DNA of 64,000 nt from Inia geoffrensis. Lineage: Eukaryota > Chordata > Mammalia > Artiodactyla > Iniidae. Both the position numbers and the translations under genes were made by a program. The stretch lies in assembly GCA_036417435.1 (NCBI GenBank), contig CM070910.1:76616784-76680783 (forward strand), written 5' to 3'. Positions within the stretch are counted from its first letter, which is position 1, and every line of letters begins with the position of its first letter. A model generated the notes under the pieces. It did no database searches. It saw only the letters and a program-made list of their open reading frames with translations, and had not been told where the DNA came from. Below are positions 52,001-63,512 of the stretch, in pieces.

Positions 52001-55000
52001 ACCAACACTAACTCATGCCCTCCAATGTAGGCTAACCCTAACCTGTTGACATAACCTAACATGTACCCTAATAACTCCCCATTCCTGAACTCTAAACCTA
52101 AACCAAACCCTAAGCCTGAACCTCTTCAGAGTCCTTACACTCACCCGTGCCCTAATCTAAACCAGTACACCAACAGTAACTCGTACCCTCACACGTACCA
52201 TAACCCTTAAGTGTTGTCATAACCTAACCTGTACCCTAATCCCTCCCCATTCCCTAACCCTAAACCTAACACGAATCCTAACCCTGACCCCCACCCGAAC
52301 CCTTACCATCACCCGTGCCCTAATCTTAAACAGTACACCAACCCTAACACGTGCTCTCACACGTACATTAACCCTTAAGCGCTGTCGTACCCTAAACTCT
52401 ACCATAATCCTTCCCCATTCCCTAACGCTAACCCTAACCCGAATTCTAGCCCTGACCCTCACCCGAAGCCTTAACCTCACCCGTGCCCTAATATTAACCA
52501 GTACACCAACACTAACTCGTGCCCACACACGTACGCTAACCCTTAAGCGTTGTCGTACCCTAAACTGTAGCCTAATCCCTCCCATTCCCTAACTGTAACC
52601 CTAAACCTAATCCTAATCCTGACCGTCACCCGAAGCCTTAACCTCACCTGTGACCTAATCTTAACCAGTACGCCAACACGAAACCATGCCCTCACAGGTA
52701 CGCTAACCCTAAACAACAGCCGTACCATAACCTCTACTGTAATCCCTATCAATTCCCTAATGCTAACCCTAACACGAACCCTAAACCTGACATTCACCCG
52801 AAGCTTTACCCTCACCCGTGTACTAATTTTAACCTGTACATCAACACTAACCCATGACCTCCAACGTATTCTAACACTAAATCGTTGCCGTACCCTAACC
52901 TGTACACTAATCCCTCCCGATTCCGTAACCCTAACTCTAACCCTAAACATGACTCTCTTCCGAGGCCTTAACCTCACCCGTGTCCTAATCTTAACCAGTA
53001 CACTAACAATAAACTGTGCCCTCACACGTGCGTTAACCGTAAACTGCAGCCGTCCCCTAACCTGTACCCTAATCCCTCTCCATTCCCTAACCCTAAACTT
53101 AACCCTAAACCTGACTCTCCCCAGAAACCTTACATTCACCAGTGCGCTAATCTTAATCAATATATGAATACTAACCTGTGCCCTCACACGTACACGAACT
53201 CTAAACCGTTTCAATACAGTAACCTGTAACCTAATCCCTCCCCATTTCCTAACCATAACCCTAACCTGATCCCTAATCCTGTCCCTCACCCGAAGCCTTA
53301 CCCTCACCCGTGCCCTAGTCTTAGCCAGTACACCAAAACTAACTCATGCTTTCACACGTACGCTAACAGTTAAGCGTTGTCATACGCTAAACTGTACCCT
53401 AATCCCTCCCCATTCCCTAGCCTTAACCCTAACCCGAATCCTAACCCTGACCCTCACCCGAAGCCTTACCCTCACCCGTGCCCTAATCTTAACCAGTACA
53501 CCAACACTAACTCGTGCCCTCACACGTACGCTAACCCTTGATCGCTGTCATACCCTAAACAGTACCTTAAACCCTCACCATTCCCTAACCCTAACCCTAA
53601 CACAAATCCTAACACTGACCCTCACTCAGAGCCTTACCATCACCCGTGCCCTAATCTTAACCAGTACACCAACACTAACTTGTGCCCTCACACATATTCT
53701 AACCCTTAAGCATTGTCGTACCCTTAACTGTACCCTAATCCCTCCCCATTCCCTAACACTAACCCTAAACCTAAAGCAAACACTGACCCTGACCCGAAGC
53801 TTTACCCTCACCCGTGTCCTAATTTTAACCAGTATATCAACACTAAACCATGCCTTCCAACGTAGGCTCACCCTAAGCTGTTGCCATACCCTAACCTGTA
53901 CCCTAATCCCTCCCCATTGCCTAACCTTAACCCTAACCCGATCCCTAAAAGTGTCCCTAACCCGAAGCCTTACTCTCACCCGTGCCCTAAACTTAACCAG
54001 TACACCAACACTAACTCGTGCCCTCACACGGACGCTAACCCTTAAGCGTTGCCGTGCACTAAACTGTACCCTAATCGATCCCCAATCGGTAACCCTAACC
54101 CTAACCCGAATATTAACCCTGACCCTCTCCTGAAGCCTTACCCTCACCTGTGACCTATTCTTAAGCAGAACACCAACACTAAACCATGCCCTCACACGTA
54201 CGCTAACCTTTAAGCGTTGTTGTACCCTAAACTGTACCCTAATTCCTCCCCATTTCCTAACCCTAACCCTAACCCGAATCCTAATCCTCACCCTCAAACG
54301 AAGCCATACCCTCACCCATGCCCTAATCTTAACCAGTACACCAACACTAACTCGTGCCCTCACACGTCGTCTAACTCTTGATCGCTGTCATACCCTAAAC
54401 AGTACCTTAATCCCTCACCATTCGCTAACCCTAACCCTAACACAAATCCTAACACTGACCCTCACTAAAAGCCTTACCCTCACCCGTGCCCTAATCTTAA
54501 CCAGTACACCAACCCTAACTCGAGCCCTCACACATACGTTAACGCTAAAGCGTTGTCGTATCCTAAATATTACCCTAATCCCTATCCATGCCCTAACCCT
54601 AACCTTAACCAGAATCTTAACCCTGGACCTAAACCGAAGCCTTACCCTCACCCGTGCCCTAATCTTAACCAGTACACCAACACTAACTCATGCCCTCACC
54701 CGTACGCTAACCCTTAATCGTTGTCAAACCCTAAACTGTACCCTAATCCCTCACCATTCCCTAACCCTAACCCCAACCCGAATCCTAACCCTGACCCTCA
54801 ACCGAAGCCTTACCCTCACCCGTGACCTAATCTTAACCAGTACACCAACACTAAACCGTGCCATCACACGTACGCTAACCCTTGATCACTGTCATATCCT
54901 AAACAGTACCTTAATCCCTCACCATTCGCTAACCCTAACCCTAACACAAATCCTAACACTGACCCTCACTAAAAGCCTTACCCTCACCCGTGCCCTAATC

Positions 55001-56299
55001 TTAACCAGTACACCAACCCTAACTCGTGCCCTCACACGTACGTTAACGCTAAAGCGTTGTCGTATCCTAAATATTACCCTAATCCCTATCCATTCCCTAA
55101 CCCTAACCCTAACCAGAATCCTAACCCTGGCCCTAAACCGAAGCCTTACCCTCACCCGTGCCCTAATCTTAACCAGTACACCAACACTAACTCGTGCCCT
55201 CACACGTACGCTAACCCTTAAGCATTTTTGTACCCTAAACTGTACCCTAATCCCTCCCCATTTCCTAACCCTAACCCTAACCCGAATCCTAACCCTCACT
55301 CACCCAAAGCCATACCCTCACCCTTGCCCTAATCTTAACCAGTACACCAACACTAACTCGTGCCCTCACACGTACGCTAACCCTTAATCGTTGTCAAACA
55401 CTAAACTGTACCCTAATCCCACACCACTCCCTAACCCTAACCCCAACCCGAATCCTAACGCTGACCCTCAAACGAAGCCTTACCCTCACCCGTGACCTAA
55501 TCTTAACCAGTACACCAACACTAAACCGTGCCATCACACGTACGTTAACGCTAAACCGCAGCTGTACCCTTACTTGTACGCTAATCCCTCTCCATTCACT
55601 AACCCTAACTCTAAACCGAACCCTAACCCTAACACTCCCCCGAAGTTTTACCCTCACCCATGTCCTAATTTTAAGCAGTATATCAACCCTAACACATTCC
55701 CTCCAACGTAGGTTAACCCTAAACTATTGCCGTAGACTAATCTGTACCCTAAACCCTCCACATTGCCTAACACTAACCCTAAACCGGTCCCTAATCCTTT
55801 CTCTCACCCGAAGCCCTACCCTCACCCATGCACTAATCTCAACCAGTACACCAACACTAACTCGTGCCCTCACACGTATGCTAACCCTTAAACATTGTCG
55901 AACCCTAAACTGTACCCTAATCCCTCCCCATTCCCTAACTCTAACCGTAACCCGAATCCTAATCTTGACCCTCATCTGAAGCCTTACCCTCACCTGTGAC
56001 CTAATCTTAACCAGTACGCCAACACTAAACTGTGCCCTCACATATACGCTAACCCTAAACAACTGCCATACCCTAACCTCTATCCTAATCCCTCTCCATT
56101 CCCTAACCCTAACCCTAACCCGAACCCTAACCCTAAAACTCACCCGATGCATTACCCTCACCCGTGTCCTTATTTATCCAGTATATAAACAATAAACCAT
56201 GCCCTCCAACGTAGGCTAACCCTAAACTGTTTCCGTACATTAACCTGTACCCTAATCCCTCCCCATTCCCTAACTCTAACCCTAACCCTAATCCTAAAC
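49087..56299 (+). repeat. Large higher-order unit 7 (7,213 bp)
   Basis: About 43 monomers. It is nearly identical to unit 8 at 7,213 bp offset; the few differences I found include 53,098 region (AAACTTAACC against AAACCTAACC) and 53,305 region (ACCCGTGCCC against ACCTGTGCCC). Such identity implies very recent amplification or very active homogenisation. Confidence 0.9.
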
Positions 56300-59200
56300 T
56301 TGACCCTCACCCGAAGCCTTACCCTCACCCATCACCTAATATTAACCGATACAGCAACACTAAATGGTGCCCTCACACGTATGCTAACACTTAAGCATTG
56401 TCGTACTCTAACCTGTACCCTAATCGCTCTCCATTCCGTAATCCTAACCCTAACCCGAACCCTAACCCTGACACTCGGCCAAAACTTTACCCTCACCCGT
56501 GTTCTAATTTTAACCAGGACATCCACACTAACCCCTGCGCTCCAAAGTAGGCTAACCCTAAACCGTTGCCGTACCTTAACCTGTACCCCAATCCCTCCCC
56601 ATTCCCTAACCCTGACTCTAACACGAATCCTAACCCTGAGCCTCACCCGAAACCTTACCCTCTCCCGTGCCCTAATCTTAACCAGTACACCAACACTAAC
56701 TTGTGCACTCACATGTACTCTAATCCTTAAGTGTTGTCGTATCCTAACCTGTACCCTAATCCCTCTCATTCCCTAACTCTAACTCTAACCCTAACCGTAA
56801 ACCTGACACTCACCCGAAGCCTTACCCTCACCCGGGCCCTAATCTTAACCAGTACACCAACACTGACTCGTGCCCTCACACGCACACTAACACTTAAGCG
56901 TTGTCATACCCTAAACTGTACCCTAATCCCTCCCCAATCCCTAACCCTAACCCTAACCCAAACCCTAAACCTGACCATCACCCGAAGCCTTACTCTCACC
57001 CGTGACCTAATCTTAACCAGTACACCAACACTAACTCGTGCCCTCACACGTATGCTAACCCTTAAGTGTTGTCTTACACTAAATTGTACCCTAATCCTTC
57101 ACCATTCCCTAATACTAACCCTAACCCGAATCCTAACCCTGACCCTCACCCGAAGCCTTACACTCACCAGTGACCTAATCTTAAGCAGTACACCAACACT
57201 AAACCATGCCCTCACACATAGGTTAACCCTAAACTGAAGCCATACCATAAAGCGTACCCGAATCCCTCCCCATTCCCTATCACTAACCCTAACCCTAATC
57301 CTAAACCTGATCCTCACACGAAGCATTACCCTCACCCGTGTCCTAATTTTAACCAGTACATCAACACTAAACCATGCCCTCCAACGTATTCGCAACATAA
57401 ACCGTTGCCGTACCCTAACCTGTACCCTAATCCCTCCCCATTGCCTAATTCTAACCCTAACCCGATCCCTAAAACTGTCGCTAACCCGAAGCCTTACCCT
57501 CACCCATGCCCTATACTTAACCAGTACACCAACATTAACTCGTGCCCTCACACGTACGCTAACCTTTAAGCGTTGTTGTACCCTAAACTGTACCCTAATT
57601 CCTCCCCATTTCCTAACCCTAACCCTAACCCCAATCCTAACCCTCACCCTCACCCGAAGCCATACCCTCACCCATGCCCTAATCTTAACCAGTACACCAA
57701 CACTAACTCGTGCCCTCACACGTCGGCTAACTCTTGATCGCTGTCATACCCTAAACAGTACCTTAATCCCTCACCATTCGCTAACCCTAACCCTAACACA
57801 AATCCTAACACTGACCCTCACTAAAAGCCTTACCCTCACCCGTGCCCTAATCTTAACCAGTACACCAACCCTAACTCGAGCCCTCACACATACGTTAACG
57901 CTAAAGCGTTGTCGTATCCTAAATATTACCCTAATCCCTATCCATGCCCTAACCCTAACCTTAACCAGAATCCTAACCCTGGCCCTAAACCGAAGCCTTA
58001 ACCTCACCCGTGCCCTAATCTTAACCAGTACACCAACACTAACTCATGCCCTCACCCGTACGCTAACCCTTAATCGTTGTCAAACCCTAAACTGTACCCT
58101 AATCCCTCACCATTCCCTAACCCTAACCCCAACCCGAATCCTAACCCTGACCCTCAACCGAAGCCTTACCCTCACCCGTGACCTAATCTTAACCAGTACA
58201 CCAACACTAAACCGTGCCATCACACGTACGCTAACGCTAAACCGCAGCCGTACCCTTACTTGTACGCTAATCCCTCTCCATTCCGTAACCCTAACCCTAA
58301 CCCGAACCGTAACCCTAACACTCACCCGAAATTTTACCCTCACCCATGTCCTAATTTTAAGCAATAAATTAACACTAACCCATGCCCTCCAACGTAGGCT
58401 AACACTAAACCATTGCCGAAGCTTAACCTGTACCGTAAACCCTTCACAATTCCTAACCCTAACCCTAAACCGATCCCTAATCCTTTCTCTCACCCGAAGC
58501 CTTTCCTTCACCCGTGCCCTAATCTTAACCAGTACACCAACACTAAATGGTGCCCTCACACTTACGCTAACCCTTAAGCGTTGTCGTACCATAAACTGTA
58601 CCGTAATCCCTCCCCATTCCCTAACCCTAATCCGAACCCGAACCCTAACCCTGACACTCACTCGAAGCTTTACCCTCACCAGTGTCCTAATTTTAACAAG
58701 TGCATCAACACTAAACCATGCCCTCCGACGTAGGCTAACCCTAAACCGTTGCCGTACCCTAATCTGTACCCTAATCCCTCCCCTTTACCTAACACTAACC
58801 CTAAACGAAACCGTTAACCTGACCCTCTTCCATGGCCTTACCCTCACCCGTGCCCTAAACTTAATCAGGACACCAACACTAACTCGTGCCCTCACACGTA
58901 CACTAACGCTTAAGTGTTGTCTTACCCTAAACTGTACCCTAATCCCTTCCCATTTCCTAACCCTAAAACTAACCAAAATCCTAACCCTAACCTTCACCCG
59001 AAGCCTTACCCTCACCCGTGCCCTAATCTTAACCAGTACACCAACACTAACTTGTGACCTCACACGTACGTTAACCCTTAAGCGTAGTCGTACCCTAAAC
59101 TGTACCCTAATCCCTCCCCATTCCGTAACCTTGACCCTAACCCGAATACTAAACCTAAACCTGACACTCACCCGAAGATTTACACTCACCCGTGTCCTAA

Positions 59201-62200
59201 TTTTAACCAGTACACCAACACTAACTCATGCCCTCCAATGTAGGCTAACCCTAACCTGTTGACATAACCTAACATGTACCCTAATAACTCCCCATTCCTG
59301 AACTCTAAACCTAAACCAAACCCTAAGCCTGAACCTCTTCAGAGTCCTTACACTCACCCGTGCCCTAATCTAAACCAGTACACCAACAGTAACTCGTACC
59401 CTCACACGTACCATAACCCTTAAGTGTTGTCATAACCTAACCTGTACCCTAATCCCTCCCCATTCCCTAACCCTAAACCTAACACGAATCCTAACCCTGA
59501 CCCCCACCCGAACCCTTACCATCACCCGTGCCCTAATCTTAAACAGTACACCAACCCTAACACGTGCTCTCACACGTACATTAACCCTTAAGCGCTGTCG
59601 TACCCTAAACTCTACCATAATCCTTCCCCATTCCCTAACGCTAACCCTAACCCGAATTCTAGCCCTGACCCTCACCCGAAGCCTTAACCTCACCCGTGCC
59701 CTAATATTAACCAGTACACCAACACTAACTCGTGCCCACACACGTACGCTAACCCTTAAGCGTTGTCGTACCCTAAACTGTAGCCTAATCCCTCCCATTC
59801 CCTAACTGTAACCCTAAACCTAATCCTAATCCTGACCGTCACCCGAAGCCTTAACCTCACCTGTGACCTAATCTTAACCAGTACGCCAACACGAAACCAT
59901 GCCCTCACAGGTACGCTAACCCTAAACAACAGCCGTACCATAACCTCTACTGTAATCCCTATCAATTCCCTAATGCTAACCCTAACACGAACCCTAAACC
60001 TGACATTCACCCGAAGCTTTACCCTCACCCGTGTACTAATTTTAACCTGTACATCAACACTAACCCATGACCTCCAACGTATTCTAACACTAAATCGTTG
60101 CCGTACCCTAACCTGTACACTAATCCCTCCCGATTCCGTAACCCTAACTCTAACCCTAAACATGACTCTCTTCCGAGGCCTTAACCTCACCCGTGTCCTA
60201 ATCTTAACCAGTACACTAACAATAAACTGTGCCCTCACACGTGCGTTAACCGTAAACTGCAGCCGTCCCCTAACCTGTACCCTAATCCCTCTCCATTCCC
60301 TAACCCTAAACCTAACCCTAAACCTGACTCTCCCCAGAAACCTTACATTCACCAGTGCGCTAATCTTAATCAATATATGAATACTAACCTGTGCCCTCAC
60401 ACGTACACGAACTCTAAACCGTTTCAATACAGTAACCTGTAACCTAATCCCTCCCCATTTCCTAACCATAACCCTAACCTGATCCCTAATCCTGTCCCTC
60501 ACCCGAAGCCTTACCCTCACCTGTGCCCTAGTCTTAGCCAGTACACCAAAACTAACTCATGCTTTCACACGTACGCTAACAGTTAAGCGTTGTCATACGC
60601 TAAACTGTACCCTAATCCCTCCCCATTCCCTAGCCTTAACCCTAACCCGAATCCTAACCCTGACCCTCACCCGAAGCCTTACCCTCACCCGTGCCCTAAT
60701 CTTAACCAGTACACCAACACTAACTCGTGCCCTCACACGTACGCTAACCCTTGATCGCTGTCATACCCTAAACAGTACCTTAAACCCTCACCATTCCCTA
60801 ACCCTAACCCTAACACAAATCCTAACACTGACCCTCACTCAGAGCCTTACCATCACCCGTGCCCTAATCTTAACCAGTACACCAACACTAACTTGTGCCC
60901 TCACACATATTCTAACCCTTAAGCATTGTCGTACCCTTAACTGTACCCTAATCCCTCCCCATTCCCTAACACTAACCCTAAACCTAAAGCAAACACTGAC
61001 CCTGACCCGAAGCTTTACCCTCACCCGTGTCCTAATTTTAACCAGTATATCAACACTAAACCATGCCTTCCAACGTAGGCTCACCCTAAGCTGTTGCCAT
61101 ACCCTAACCTGTACCCTAATCCCTCCCCATTGCCTAACCTTAACCCTAACCCGATCCCTAAAAGTGTCCCTAACCCGAAGCCTTACTCTCACCCGTGCCC
61201 TAAACTTAACCAGTACACCAACACTAACTCGTGCCCTCACACGGACGCTAACCCTTAAGCGTTGCCGTGCACTAAACTGTACCCTAATCGATCCCCAATC
61301 GGTAACCCTAACCCTAACCCGAATATTAACCCTGACCCTCTCCTGAAGCCTTACCCTCACCTGTGACCTATTCTTAAGCAGAACACCAACACTAAACCAT
61401 GCCCTCACACGTACGCTAACCTTTAAGCGTTGTTGTACCCTAAACTGTACCCTAATTCCTCCCCATTTCCTAACCCTAACCCTAACCCGAATCCTAATCC
61501 TCACCCTCAAACGAAGCCATACCCTCACCCATGCCCTAATCTTAACCAGTACACCAACACTAACTCGTGCCCTCACACGTCGTCTAACTCTTGATCGCTG
61601 TCATACCCTAAACAGTACCTTAATCCCTCACCATTCGCTAACCCTAACCCTAACACAAATCCTAACACTGACCCTCACTAAAAGCCTTACCCTCACCCGT
61701 GCCCTAATCTTAACCAGTACACCAACCCTAACTCGAGCCCTCACACATACGTTAACGCTAAAGCGTTGTCGTATCCTAAATATTACCCTAATCCCTATCC
61801 ATGCCCTAACCCTAACCTTAACCAGAATCCTAACCCTGGCCCTAAACCGAAGCCTTAACCTCACCCGTGCCCTAATCTTAACCAGTACACCAACACTAAC
61901 TCATGCCCTCACCCGTACGCTAACCCTTAATCGTTGTCAAACCCTAAACTGTACCCTAATCCCTCACCATTCCCTAACCCTAACCCCAACCCGAATCCTA
62001 ACCCTGACTCTCAACCGAAGCCTTACCCTCACCCGTGACCTAATCTTAACCAGTACACCAACACTAAACCGTGCCATCACACGTACGCTAACCCTTGATC
62101 ACTGTCATATCCTAAACAGTACCTTAATCCCTCACCATTCGCTAACCCTAACCCTAACACAAATCCTAACACTGACCCTCACTAAAAGCCTTACCCTCAC

Positions 62201-63512
62201 CCGTGCCCTAATCTTAACCAGTACACCAACCCTAACTCGTGCCCTCACACGTACGTTAACGCTAAAGCGTTGTCGTATCCTAAATATTACCCTAATCCCT
62301 ATCCATTCCCTAACCCTAACCCTAACCAGAATCCTAACCCTGGCCCTAAACCGAAGCCTTACCCTCACCCGTGCCCTAATCTTAACCAGTACACCAACAC
62401 TAACTCGTGCCCTCACACGTACGCTAACCCTTAAGCATTTTTGTACCCTAAACTGTACCCTAATCCCTCCCCATTTCCTAACCCTAACCCTAACCCGAAT
62501 CCTAACCCTCACTCACCCAAAGCCATACCCTCACCCTTGCCCTAATCTTAACCAGTACACCAACACTAACTCGTGCCCTCACACGTACGCTAACCCTTAA
62601 TCGTTGTCAAACACTAAACTGTACCCTAATCCCACACCACTCCCTAACCCTAACCCCAACCCGAATCCTAACGCTGACCCTCAAACGAAGCCTTACCCTC
62701 ACCCGTGACCTAATCTTAACCAGTACACCAACACTAAACCGTGCCATCACACGTACGTTAACGCTAAACCGCAGCTGTACCCTTACTTGTACGCTAATCC
62801 CTCTCCATTCACTAACCCTAACTCTAAACCGAACCCTAACCCTAACACTCCCCCGAAGTTTTACCCTCACCCATGTCCTAATTTTAAGCAGTATATCAAC
62901 CCTAACACATTCCCTCCAACGTAGGTTAACCCTAAACTATTGCCGTAGACTAATCTGTACCCTAAACCCTCCACATTGCCTAACACTAACCCTAAACCGG
63001 TCCCTAATCCTTTCTCTCACCCGAAGCCCTACCCTCACCCATGCACTAATCTCAACCAGTACACCAACACTAACTCGTGCCCTCACACGTATGCTAACCC
63101 TTAAACATTGTCGAACCCTAAACTGTACCCTAATCCCTCCCCATTCCCTAACTCTAACCGTAACCCGAATCCTAATCTTGACCCTCATCTGAAGCCTTAC
63201 CCTCACCTGTGACCTAATCTTAACCAGTACGCCAACACTAAACTGTGCCCTCACATATACGCTAACCCTAAACAACTGCCATACCCTAACCTCTATCCTA
63301 ATCCCTCTCCATTCCCTAACCCTAACCCTAACCCGAACCCTAACCCTAAAACTCACCCGATGCATTACCCTCACCCGTGTCCTTATTTATCCAGTATATA
63401 AACAATAAACCATGCCCTCCAACGTAGGCTAACCCTAAACTGTTTCCGTACATTAACCTGTACCCTAATCCCTCCCCATTCCCTAACTCTAACCCTAACC
63501 CTAATCCTAAAC
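56300..63512 (+). repeat. Large higher-order unit 8 (7,213 bp)
   Basis: About 43 monomers, near-identical to unit 7. One patch (diagnostic sites 61,840 and 61,858) carries the variants of the paralogous position about 3.36 kb away rather than those of the equivalent position in units 6 and 7. Confidence 0.9.
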
